Of a stretch of DNA of 64,000 nt, positions 42,779-50,965 are shown piece by piece. The notes under the pieces were generated by a model. It was not told where the DNA came from, made no database searches, and saw nothing but the letters and a program-made list of their open reading frames with translations. Each line of letters begins with the position of its first letter. Position 1 is the first letter of the stretch. The stretch is taken from contig CAJUCQ010000016.1 in the NCBI GenBank assembly GCA_910584905.1, positions 1 to 64,000 on the forward strand, given 5' to 3'. This stretch comes from an uncultured Muribaculaceae bacterium (lineage in GTDB: Bacteria > Bacteroidota > Bacteroidia > Bacteroidales > Muribaculaceae). Both the position numbers and the translations under genes were made by a program.

Positions 42779-43623
42779 TTTTCAGAATCGTCCGAAGGGC
42801 CGTCGACCTGCACGGCCGGATGCAGACGCCCTTCGATGTTTTTCAATTTTCGCTGGCGATAATGCTGAGAATACAAGGTCTCGTTGAAACGTTTGCGCAC
42901 GATGCCCATCGAGTCTATGAACGCGTCGTCTGCGTTTTTGCCGGACAGCGTGAGATAGCCGTATATTCTGGCGGCGGGCTGTACGGTATCCGTGAAAAAT
43001 GTAATCTCCTGCCACCCGTCGCCGGCAAATGATGCATGAAGCGTTTCCGTCTTGCCGTCGGCGTATTCGGTGACAATCCCCCAGTTTGTAGTTCCCGAAG
43101 TGTTGGCAAATTTGGCGCGCCACGTATAAATATCTCCGGAATCCCAATTCTCGTCATGCGAGAAATTGAAAGTCAGGCTTCGCGTGGCTCCGCGCGGGCT
43201 GACGTGTATAAAACGGGGATACGGCCATATATCCACGCTGTCGCCGCTTACGGCGAGTGCATTGGCGGCGGCGAGGCGGTTGCCGCTCTCAATCATACGA
43301 TGCTCGAGAATCTCGATGCTTTTGTCGCACACCTCGACATATTTCCTTATGTTCCGGCCATACCATGCAAGCGATGAATCCACTTCTTCGCCGCTTACGC
43401 CGTATTTGTCGTAAATCGCCTCCTTGAGCGCTGCTCTGTCGCGTTCCTGCGGATAGTTGCGGCGATTGGCGTCCACAACGGCCTCGCCCGTGTGCAGGTC
43501 GGCCAGCAGTTGCGCCATGGTGTCGGGTTCGATGATTCCTTCGGGAACATTCTTGCACGCACTCAATGCGCCGCATATATATGCGGCGCAAAGGAGCGGC
43601 AGTGTTCGGGAATAATGTCTCAT
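42775..43623 (-). CDS. DUF4296 lipoprotein
   Basis: This encodes a 282-aa protein with a lipoprotein signal peptide (lipobox ALSAC, Cys 23). The N-terminal half matches the Bacteroidetes DUF4296 pattern (IIEPDTMAQLLADLH and KYGVSGEEVDSSLAWY); the C-terminal part is beta-rich. It probably lies in the outer membrane facing the periplasm. It follows lspA by 15 bp, so a lipoprotein is encoded next to the lipoprotein signal peptidase that matures it. The function is unknown. Confidence 0.85.
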   Translation of the reverse strand: MRHYSRTLPLLCAAYICGALSACKNVPEGIIEPDTMAQLLADLHTGEAVVDANRRNYPQERDRAALKEAIYDKYGVSGEEVDSSLAWYGRNIRKYVEVCDKSIEILEHRMIESGNRLAAANALAVSGDSVDIWPYPRFIHVSPRGATRSLTFNFSHDENWDSGDIYTWRAKFANTSGTTNWGIVTEYADGKTETLHASFAGDGWQEITFFTDTVQPAARIYGYLTLSGKNADDAFIDSMGIVRKRFNETLYSQHYRQRKLKNIEGRLHPAVQVDGPSDDSEK

Positions 43624-43638
43624 GGACTTGTTGATATT

Positions 43639-44274
43639 CTAAGCCTTCTTGTCAGGCCATGCGATATGGCGCGAGTAGAACAGGATTATAACGGCCATTC
43701 CGACAGTGATGGCTGCGTCGGCGATATTGAACACGGGGTCGAAAAACGAGAAGTGGCGGCCTCCGATCCACGGAAGCCATGAGGGCCAGTCAAAGGAGAA
43801 GAGCGGAAACCACAACATGTCGACAACCAGCCCCTGAAACCACTGTCCGTAGCCGGTGCCTATTGCCGTGAATGAGGCAATCTCGGGAGGCCACGGATTG
43901 GAGAAAATCTCGCCGTAGAACACGCAATCAATAATATTGCCGGCAGCACCCGCCGTGATGGCCGCCAGCGCGGCCAAGAAGCCCGACGGCTTATCCGCGT
44001 CTTTGACAAAGCGGGCAAGCAACCATATGAGGACTCCGACCATCACAAAGCGAAAAGCCGTGAGGAACAGCTTGCTGCCAATTTCCCATCCGAAAGCCAT
44101 GCCGTTGTTCTGGATGAAATGCAGATGAAAAAAAGGCAGTATCTCAAGGTCTTCACCAAGGTAAAAATTGGTTTTCACCCATATTTTAAGAGCTTGGTCA
44201 AGAATAAGAATGGCTGCGGCGACACCCGCGCAGAGCAGGCTTCTCCGCCGCAGTCCTTGTTCCGTCAGCTTCAT
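43639..44274 (-). CDS. lspA: Lipoprotein signal peptidase (SPase II)
   Basis: This encodes a 211-aa inner-membrane aspartic peptidase with four transmembrane segments. The catalytic Asp residues are in AAGNIIDCVFYG and FNIADAAIT, and FIQNNGMAF is the family's conserved Asn-rich motif. It cleaves signal peptides of the many lipoproteins encoded here. It is somewhat longer than the E. coli enzyme because of an extra loop before the last span, as is common in Bacteroidetes. It overlaps the dksA-like gene by 4 bp. Confidence 0.97.
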   Translation of the reverse strand: MKLTEQGLRRRSLLCAGVAAAILILDQALKIWVKTNFYLGEDLEILPFFHLHFIQNNGMAFGWEIGSKLFLTAFRFVMVGVLIWLLARFVKDADKPSGFLAALAAITAGAAGNIIDCVFYGEIFSNPWPPEIASFTAIGTGYGQWFQGLVVDMLWFPLFSFDWPSWLPWIGGRHFSFFDPVFNIADAAITVGMAVIILFYSRHIAWPDKKA

Positions 44275-44654
44275 TTATTGCGGTTGAGCTTGACTTCGAC
44301 ACAAAGCGTTGCGTGCGGCACGGCCCTCAGGCGCTCTTTGGGGATGAGCTTGCCCGTTTCGCGGCAGATGCCGTAGGTCTTGTTGTCGATGCGGACAAGA
44401 GCGGCCTGCAAGTGCTCTATAAACTGGCGCTGACGTTCGCAAAGACGTGCCGTAGCCTCTTGTTCAAGTGTATTGGCGCCTTCTTCCAGCGCCTTGAATG
44501 TGGGTGCGGTGTCGGATGTGTCGTTGCCATAGTTGTTGCTCAACGACTCACGAAGTTCGTCGAAAAGACGCCGTGCCGTCTCAAGTTTCTTGAGAATGAG
44601 GGTGCGGAACTCTTCAAGTTCTTCGTCGCTGTAACGTGTGCGGTTTGTTTCCAT
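44271..44654 (-). CDS. DksA/TraR-family protein with a partial zinc finger
   Basis: This encodes a 127-aa protein: a helical N-terminal coiled coil (about residues 8-75) and a C-terminal finger. The finger reads GICRETGKLIPKERLRAVPH then ATLCVEV, so only one Cys remains of each CxxC pair. DksA-type proteins bind the RNA polymerase secondary channel and adjust transcription with ppGpp; whether this variant binds zinc is doubtful. It lies between ileS (4 bp) and lspA (overlap) in a Bacteroidetes-typical operon. Confidence 0.88.
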   Translation of the reverse strand: METNRTRYSDEELEEFRTLILKKLETARRLFDELRESLSNNYGNDTSDTAPTFKALEEGANTLEQEATARLCERQRQFIEHLQAALVRIDNKTYGICRETGKLIPKERLRAVPHATLCVEVKLNRNK

Positions 44655-44658
44655 GTTA

Positions 44659-47600
44659 TCAGGCTTTTTGGATTTTTACGTTCAGATTCCGGCCGTCAAG
44701 GTCCAGCGCCTCGAATGTGGAGCCTGCTGATGCAAACACGATTGCATCGGCAAGGACCTGACCGGCGATATAATCACGATAGTCGTCGACAGCGGCCCGT
44801 ATTTCATCCGAGGCTGCATTGTCGAGTGTCAGGACTATATGGTCCGTAATCTCAAGGCCACTGCTCTTGCGGATGTTCTGCACGCGGTTGATAATCTCGC
44901 GGGCCATGCCTTCGCGGGCAAGAGCCGTGTCGATTTCGATGTCGAGAGCCACGGTGAGCACGCCTTCGTTGGCGACGAGCCATCCCGGGATGTCTTCGGA
45001 GATAATCTTAACGTCGTCAAGGTCGATTACCGTTTCCGTTCCGTCGGGCGTTGTGATGCCGATATGGCCGTCGCGCTCAAGCGCGGCTATGGCATTGCGG
45101 TCGAAGGCCGAGATGATGGCCGCGGCGGCTTTCATCTGCTTGCCGAATTTCGGGCCGAGCTTTTTGAAGTCCGGCTGTACTCGCTTCACAAACACTTCGT
45201 TGTCGCCGGAAGCGATTTCGAGTTCTTTCACGTTGACTTCCGACAATACGAGCGTCTTCACGGCCTCGAATTCCTCCCTCATGGCGTCGTTCATCGCCGG
45301 GACAAGGAGCTTGCCGAGCGGCTGGCGCACCTTGATTGATGCTTTCTTGCGAAGGGAAAGCACCAGCGACGTGAGCTTTTGGGCTGTTGCCATCCGGCTT
45401 TCAAGCTTCGCGTCGATAAGCGCTTCGTCCGCTTCGGGGAAACGGGCGAGATGCACCGATGGTTCGGCGTCGGCCATTCCTTCGGTCAGGTCTCTGTAGA
45501 GGCGGTCGCTGAAGAAGGGGGCAATGGGGGCAATGAGCTTGGCAACAGTCAGCAGGCAGGTGTAGAGCGTCTGATATGCCGCAAGCTTGTCATCTTCATT
45601 GCCTGAACCCCAGAAGCGTTTGCGGTTAAGGCGCACATACCAGTTCGAGAGATTGTCGCCGACAAACTCGGCAATCGCACGCGCTGCCTTCGTGGGTTCA
45701 TAGTCGTCAAGGTCGTTCTGCACGTCCTTCACAAGCGTGTTGAGAAGCGAGAGAATCCATCGGTCGATTTCCGGGCGCTGCGCTACGGGAATCTGCGCTT
45801 CCGTGGCCGTGAAGGCGTCGACGTTGGCATACATCGCGAAGAAGTTGTACGTATTGGACAGTGTGGCAAAAAATTTGCGTGCCACTTCCGCTACGCCGTC
45901 GTTGTCGTATTTCAGATTGTCCCAAGGCGACGAATTCGATACCATGTACCAGCGCACCGGGTCGGCGCCGTATTTTTCAAGCGTATCAAAGGGGTCAACA
46001 GCGTTGCCGAGACGTTTCGACATTTTATTGCCGTTCTTGTCAAGCACAAGGCCATTGGAAATCACGACCTTATAGGCTTTCTTGCCGAATACCATCGTGC
46101 CGATGGCGTGGAGTGTGAAAAACCATCCGCGAGTCTGGTCCACGCCCTCTGCGATGAAATCCGCAGGGAAAAGAGTGCCGTTGTCTACGGCCTCCTTGTT
46201 CTCGAAGGGATAATGGAGCTGGGCGTAAGGCATCGACCCGGAGTCGAACCACACGTCGATAAGATCAAGCTCGCGCTTCATGGGTTCGCCATTCGGGGAC
46301 ACGAGCACGATGTCGTCGACATACGGGCGGTGCAAATCGATTTTATCGTAATTAGCCTTGGAGTAGTCGCCGGGCACGAAGCCTTTTTCACGAAGAGGAT
46401 TGGTCTTCATAACGCCGGCTGCAACAGCCTTTTCTATTTCATTATAAAGCGTCTCGACGGAGTCGATGCAGATTTCCTCCGCCCCTGACTCGCTACGCCA
46501 GATCGGGAGCGGGGTGCCCCAATAGCGCGAACGCGACAAATTCCAGTCCTGAAGATTTTCGAGCCACTTTCCGAAACGTCCGGTGCCGGTCGAAGCCGGT
46601 TTCCAGTGGATTTCATTGTTGAGGGCAATCATATCTTCGCGGGCGGCTGTCGATCGGATAAACCAGCTGTCAAGCGGATAATAAAGCACGGGCTTGTCAG
46701 TGCGCCAGCAATGGGGATAGTTGTGGAGATGCTTTTCGATTTTGAACACCTTTCCGTCCTTTTTGAGATCCATGCAGATTTCAACGTCAAGGGATTCATC
46801 ATCGGGCCCCTTCGTCGGGTCGTATGCGTTTTTCACATACTTGCCGGCCCACACGGCATACTCGCTCTCGTTTACCATTGTCCGTACAAACTCGGGGTCG
46901 AGGTCTTCGATGCGATAAAAGCGACCGCCAAGGTCTACCATCGGGCGGAGATTGCCGTCGCGGTCCTTGAGGTGCAGGGGCGGAATGCCGTTCTGGCGCG
47001 ACACCCGGAGGTCATCGGCGCCGAAGGTGCCCGCGATATGCACGATACCTGTGCCGTCCTCGGTTGTCACGTAGTCGCCGGGGATTACGCGGAACGCGCC
47101 TTCTCCCGGGTTAACCCACGGCAGGAGCTGTTCGTAGTGCAAGCCCGTAAGGTCCTCGCCTTTGAAGTGCGCTACAACTTCATACGGGATAAGCTTGTCG
47201 CCGGGCTTGTAATCCGCCAACGCAATATCCTTGGCTTTCGGGTTGAGATAGGCGCTCATGCGGGCTTCGGCAATAATCACGGTGACAGGGGCGCCGGTAT
47301 AGGGGTTGAAAGTGCGCACGGCTGCGTAATCAATTGCCGGGCCGACACACAGCGCCGTGTTCGACGGCAGCGTCCAAGGCGTTGTTGTCCACGCGAGGAA
47401 GCAGGCGTCGCCCCACCCCGTCATCTCAGGCTTGGGGTCGGTGATGCGGAATTGAGCCGTACATGTCGTGTCGCGCACATCGCGGTAACATCCGGGCTGA
47501 TTGAGTTCGTGCGAACTGAGTCCCGTGCCGGCGGCGGGAGAATAGGGCTGGATTGTGTAGCCCTTATAGAGGAAATCCTTCTTGTAGAGTTGCGCCAACA

Positions 47601-48087
47601 GCCACCATACACTCTCGATATAACGGTTGTCGTAGGTGATATAGGGGTCGGTTGTGTCAACCCAATATCCCATCGTATCCGTGAGCTTCTCCCATTCGCG
47701 GGTGTACTTCATCACCTCGCGTCGGCATGCTTCATTGTAGTCGTCGACGGAGATTTTCTTGCCGATGTCTTCCTTGGTAATGCCGAGCGATTTTTCCACG
47801 CCGAGTTCGACGGGCAGTCCGTGAGTATCCCAACCGGCCTTTCGCTTTACCTGAAAGCCCTGCATGGTTTTGTAGCGGCAGAAAATATCCTTGATTGTAC
47901 GCGCCATAACGTGGTGGATACCCGGGCGTCCGTTGGCCGAAGGGGGGCCCTCGTAGAAGACAAACGACGGGCAACCTTCGCGCACGGCCATACTCTCTTC
48001 AAAGAGCCGGGCTTCGTTCCAGCGCTTGAGCATCTCTTTGTTGACGTCCGTGAGATTCAAGGACGAATATTCGCGAAATTTTTTCAT
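44659..48087 (-). CDS. ileS: Isoleucyl-tRNA synthetase
   Basis: This encodes an 1142-aa class I synthetase. The HIGH-type motif is PGIHHVMA (about residues 55-62), the CP1 editing domain fills about 200-400, and KMSKRLGN is the second ATP motif. The C-terminal anticodon-binding and additional domains make it longer than the E. coli enzyme, as in the eukaryote-like IleRS branch found in Bacteroidetes. It is the first gene of ileS-dksA-lspA-DUF4296-hypothetical. No T-box is seen upstream. Confidence 0.97.
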   Translation of the reverse strand: MKKFREYSSLNLTDVNKEMLKRWNEARLFEESMAVREGCPSFVFYEGPPSANGRPGIHHVMARTIKDIFCRYKTMQGFQVKRKAGWDTHGLPVELGVEKSLGITKEDIGKKISVDDYNEACRREVMKYTREWEKLTDTMGYWVDTTDPYITYDNRYIESVWWLLAQLYKKDFLYKGYTIQPYSPAAGTGLSSHELNQPGCYRDVRDTTCTAQFRITDPKPEMTGWGDACFLAWTTTPWTLPSNTALCVGPAIDYAAVRTFNPYTGAPVTVIIAEARMSAYLNPKAKDIALADYKPGDKLIPYEVVAHFKGEDLTGLHYEQLLPWVNPGEGAFRVIPGDYVTTEDGTGIVHIAGTFGADDLRVSRQNGIPPLHLKDRDGNLRPMVDLGGRFYRIEDLDPEFVRTMVNESEYAVWAGKYVKNAYDPTKGPDDESLDVEICMDLKKDGKVFKIEKHLHNYPHCWRTDKPVLYYPLDSWFIRSTAAREDMIALNNEIHWKPASTGTGRFGKWLENLQDWNLSRSRYWGTPLPIWRSESGAEEICIDSVETLYNEIEKAVAAGVMKTNPLREKGFVPGDYSKANYDKIDLHRPYVDDIVLVSPNGEPMKRELDLIDVWFDSGSMPYAQLHYPFENKEAVDNGTLFPADFIAEGVDQTRGWFFTLHAIGTMVFGKKAYKVVISNGLVLDKNGNKMSKRLGNAVDPFDTLEKYGADPVRWYMVSNSSPWDNLKYDNDGVAEVARKFFATLSNTYNFFAMYANVDAFTATEAQIPVAQRPEIDRWILSLLNTLVKDVQNDLDDYEPTKAARAIAEFVGDNLSNWYVRLNRKRFWGSGNEDDKLAAYQTLYTCLLTVAKLIAPIAPFFSDRLYRDLTEGMADAEPSVHLARFPEADEALIDAKLESRMATAQKLTSLVLSLRKKASIKVRQPLGKLLVPAMNDAMREEFEAVKTLVLSEVNVKELEIASGDNEVFVKRVQPDFKKLGPKFGKQMKAAAAIISAFDRNAIAALERDGHIGITTPDGTETVIDLDDVKIISEDIPGWLVANEGVLTVALDIEIDTALAREGMAREIINRVQNIRKSSGLEITDHIVLTLDNAASDEIRAAVDDYRDYIAGQVLADAIVFASAGSTFEALDLDGRNLNVKIQKA

Positions 48088-48165
48088 ATTCTGGAGTGAG
48101 AGAAAAATGTGTGTTTGCAGACTGCAGTCAGCGACGCAACTCTAAATTCTTTATTCGGAAAATTG

Positions 48166-48211
48166 AAAAAGGGTGTGTCCGGCCACATGAGGTAGCGAAC
48201 ACACCCTTTTC
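48166..48211 (-). terminator. Terminator of rpsP
   Basis: On the minus strand, AAAAGGGTGTGT (48200-48211) and ACACACCCTTTTT (48166-48178) form a long stem and end in a T-run (CTTTTTTC). The A-rich 5' arm gives it a weaker T-run on the plus strand as well. Confidence 0.85.
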
Positions 48212-48272
48212 GGTATCTTTCGAAGCCTTGCTTCGGAGGAGGTGAAGACAGGGGACGCGAGTCCTTCGCGGC

Positions 48273-48815
48273 TTATTCAGCGGCGGGTGCCTCGGCTTCA
48301 GCTTCAGCGGCTTCCTCTGCGTTTGCAGCGGCGGCAGCCTCAGCGGCAGCGGCGAGCTCGGCCTTCTTCTTTGCAACCTCTTCGGCCTTGGCCTTGTTCT
48401 TGGCCGCTTCCTCTTCGAGGCGCTTCTTGATGCTCAGTTCCTTGGTGTCGGCCATTGCTGTCTTCATGGCTTCAACTTTGGCTACCTTTTTGGCCTTCCA
48501 TGCTTCGAAGCGCTTCTGTGCCTCAGCCTCGTCGAAAGCGCCTTTTCTTACGCCGCCGAGAAGGTGTTTCATCAGGAGCACGCCTTCGTTGGAAAGAATG
48601 GTACGTACGGTGTCGGTGGGTTCTGCACCTACGGTCACCCAATACAAAGCCCGTTCGAAATTAAGAGTAATTGTAGCAGGATTAGTGTTCGGATTATAGG
48701 AACCTATCCTTTCAATAAACTTACCATCTCGTGGTGCCCTGCTATCGGCGATGACAATAGGATAAAACGCATAGTTCTTGCGACCATGACGTTGTAATCT
48801 GATTTTTGTTGCCAT
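48273..48815 (-). CDS. rpsP: 30S ribosomal protein S16 with Ala/Glu-rich tail
   Basis: This encodes a 180-aa protein. The first 80 or so residues are the S16 core (IRLQRHGRKNYAFYPIVIAD and TLNFERALYWVTVGAEPTDT). The last 100 are a low-complexity tail rich in Ala, Glu and Lys, which is a feature of Bacteroidetes S16. It has its own consensus promoter (48856-48887) and terminator (48166-48211), so it is a single-gene unit. Confidence 0.97.
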   Translation of the reverse strand: MATKIRLQRHGRKNYAFYPIVIADSRAPRDGKFIERIGSYNPNTNPATITLNFERALYWVTVGAEPTDTVRTILSNEGVLLMKHLLGGVRKGAFDEAEAQKRFEAWKAKKVAKVEAMKTAMADTKELSIKKRLEEEAAKNKAKAEEVAKKKAELAAAAEAAAAANAEEAAEAEAEAPAAE

Positions 48816-48855
48816 TGATTGTTGTTTAAATTGGTTTTGTATTGCTAAGCGACCG

Positions 48856-48887
48856 CAAAGGTACGCTTTTATTTCGACTTCGCCAAA
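48856..48887 (-). promoter_or_regulatory. Promoter of rpsP
   Basis: On the minus strand, TTTG (48884-48887) is followed after 20 nt by TACCTTTG (48856-48863), with a leader of about 34 nt. Confidence 0.7.
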
Positions 48888-48908
48888 TTTTTAGCGTCTA
48901 AAATGACG

Positions 48909-49502
48909 TTATGATTTCAGCTGTCTGAAAAATTCGTCTCTCATTTCGGGGTGTTCTTCGAAAATCCCGCTGTATTCGACCGTTGTCGTCGATGAGTCTT
49001 GTTTTTCCACTCCGCGCATCTTCATGCAAAGATGTTGCGCCGTGCATACGACAATGACGCCCGATGCGTCGACGGTCTCGCTGACGGCCCGGCAAATCTG
49101 CGCCGTAAGGCGCTCCTGAACCTGAAGCCTCCGGGCAAAGACATCGACAAGGCGAGCGAGCTTGCTTAAGCCGACAATTTTGCCATTGGGGATGTAGCCT
49201 ACGCTGATTCGCCCGAAGAACGGGAGCACGTGGTGTTCGCACATGGAGTAGAACTCGATATCTTTCACTATGACAATGCGGCTCCCTTCATGCTCGAACA
49301 GCGCCTGACGCATGAGCGATTGTGCGTCCATGCGATAGCCCTGTGTCAGAAACCACAGCGCCTTTGCCGCCCGCAACGGAGTCTTAACCAGTCCCTCGCG
49401 GGAGCAGTCTTCGCCGAGCAACTCGATAATTTCCCGAAAGCGGCTCGCAACGGCCTCGATTCTTTCGGCGTCGGTCAGCTTCGATATTTCTTCTTTAGTC
49501 AT
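48909..49502 (-). CDS. folE: GTP cyclohydrolase I
   Basis: This encodes a 197-aa enzyme opening the GTP ring to dihydroneopterin triphosphate for folate or queuosine-type pathways. The zinc ligands are in YSMCEHHVLPF and CTAQHLCM, and the GTP-binding stretch includes IVGLSKLARLVD and RLTAQI. Length is normal. It overlaps the SPOR-domain gene by 8 bp and is the last gene of the tpiA transcript. Confidence 0.97.
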   Translation of the reverse strand: MTKEEISKLTDAERIEAVASRFREIIELLGEDCSREGLVKTPLRAAKALWFLTQGYRMDAQSLMRQALFEHEGSRIVIVKDIEFYSMCEHHVLPFFGRISVGYIPNGKIVGLSKLARLVDVFARRLQVQERLTAQICRAVSETVDASGVIVVCTAQHLCMKMRGVEKQDSSTTTVEYSGIFEEHPEMRDEFFRQLKS

Positions 49503-50049
49503 AGATGTTTATGCGGTCTCGCACAATGCGTATATATGCCTTTAGCCCCGGGAAGGTTCTGCGGATGTCGGCCATTGCACTTTCGGCTTCGGCCCTCGAC
49601 TTGAAGTCGCCCACTTTAACCCGCCAGTACGGAGAGTTAAAGCTGACGTATGCGCGATAAGCCGGGAAGGCGGTTTCGATGCGGCTTTTGTACGAAGCCG
49701 CGGCCGAACGCGATGTGCGCGGGTTGTTGTCGTCAAAAACCTGTACTCGATAGCCGGCACGGACTGCTGTCGCAGACTTCGCGGCCGAGGCTTCGTTTTG
49801 TGTGGATTCCGGCATCTCGCCTCCGGCATCTTCGCCGGGCTGAAGCCGTCGACTCAGGCGCTCGGTCAGTGCTTCCGGCTGGTCGATGCTGACGTGGCCT
49901 GAAGCATTGATGTGCGCGACAATGCTTACGACGGAATCCGACGGCTCGTCCTGCGGAGCGGCATGAATCTCCGCGCCGCAGGCGGCCGTCGCCACTGCGA
50001 CAGCCGCCATAACGGAGCGGAAGATATTCTGCTTGGATTTGATGTTCAT
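49495..50049 (-). CDS. Secreted SPOR-domain protein
   Basis: This encodes a 184-aa protein with a signal peptide (about residues 1-30) and a C-terminal SPOR domain (about 108-180: GYRVQVFDDNNPRTSRSAA and YWRVKVGDFKSRAEAE). SPOR domains bind denuded peptidoglycan at the division site. The middle is low-complexity. It lies 30 bp after tpiA and overlaps folE. Confidence 0.88.
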   Translation of the reverse strand: MNIKSKQNIFRSVMAAVAVATAACGAEIHAAPQDEPSDSVVSIVAHINASGHVSIDQPEALTERLSRRLQPGEDAGGEMPESTQNEASAAKSATAVRAGYRVQVFDDNNPRTSRSAAASYKSRIETAFPAYRAYVSFNSPYWRVKVGDFKSRAEAESAMADIRRTFPGLKAYIRIVRDRINIYD

Positions 50050-50079
50050 CGTATGGAGGAGAGTGAGAATGAGATTTTA

Positions 50080-50835
50080 TCAGAATGCGTCTACGATACC
50101 CATGAAGTCGGCGCACTTGAGCGAAGCACCGCCGATGAGGCCGCCGTCAACGTCGGGCTTTGCGAAAAGCTCCTTGGCGTTGGAGGGCTTGCAGCTACCG
50201 CCATAGAGGATAGAGGTGTTTTCGGCTACTTCTTTGCCATACTTCTCTTCTACGGTCTTGCGGATGAATGCGTGCATTTCCTCAGCCTGCTCGGCGCTTG
50301 CGGTCTTGCCGGTGCCGATAGCCCATACGGGTTCGTATGCGAGGACGATTTTTCCGAAGTCTTCGGCGCTGAGGTTGAAAAGGCCGTCGACAATCTGCGA
50401 CTTCACGACGTCGAAATGGGTGTTGTTTTCGCGCTCTTCGAGAACTTCGCCGATGCAGAAAATCGGAGTGAGTTTATTTTCAAGGGCGAGTGCCACTTTG
50501 GCGCGAAGAGTTTCTGCCGTTTCGCCGTAATACTGGCGACGTTCGCTGTGACCGAGGATGACGTAGGTTGCGCCGGTCGAAGCGACCATCGGAGCGGAAA
50601 CTTCACCGGTATAAGCGCCCTTGTCGTGGTCTGCGCAGTTTTCGGCGCCGAGACCGAGCTTTTCCTGATTGATTTTGGCGGCGATGGATGCAAGGTGTGT
50701 GAAGGGCACACAAATCACTACATCGCAGTTGGCCTGACGGCCGGCGAGGGCTTCGTTCACTTCTTCGGCAAGTGCAACGCCTTCCTGAAGCGTTGTGTTC
50801 ATCTTCCAGTTGCCGGCAACAATATTCTTTCTCAT
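50080..50835 (-). CDS. tpiA: Triosephosphate isomerase
   Basis: This encodes a 251-aa glycolytic TIM-barrel enzyme of normal length. The catalytic residues are Lys in GNWKMN, His in LGHSERR and Glu in AYEPVWAIGTGK. A -7-type element TAAATTTG at 50911-50918 probably starts the tpiA-SPOR-folE message. A small stem (GTCGCG/CGCGAC, 50857-50862 and 50878-50883) lies in its leader. Confidence 0.98.
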   Translation of the reverse strand: MRKNIVAGNWKMNTTLQEGVALAEEVNEALAGRQANCDVVICVPFTHLASIAAKINQEKLGLGAENCADHDKGAYTGEVSAPMVASTGATYVILGHSERRQYYGETAETLRAKVALALENKLTPIFCIGEVLEERENNTHFDVVKSQIVDGLFNLSAEDFGKIVLAYEPVWAIGTGKTASAEQAEEMHAFIRKTVEEKYGKEVAENTSILYGGSCKPSNAKELFAKPDVDGGLIGGASLKCADFMGIVDAF

Positions 50836-50965
50836 TGTTTAATTGGTAATTTATGAGTCGCGATTCCGAAAACGGCGCCGCGACTATGGTTTAAATCTTT
50901 TTTCAGAGCGCAAATTTACACAATTTTTTTCATTCGCGGGCTATGTATCCCAAAATAGTTGCGGC

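Noticed and set aside
46606..48099. A 497-codon open frame on the plus strand opposite ileS
   Set aside because: It is the complement of a strongly conserved synthetase, and its translation has no recognisable motif and an unlikely composition.
48090..48211. T-box or tRNA-like leader upstream of ileS
   Set aside because: The only strong structure is the rpsP terminator; no T-box sequence or specifier loop is visible.
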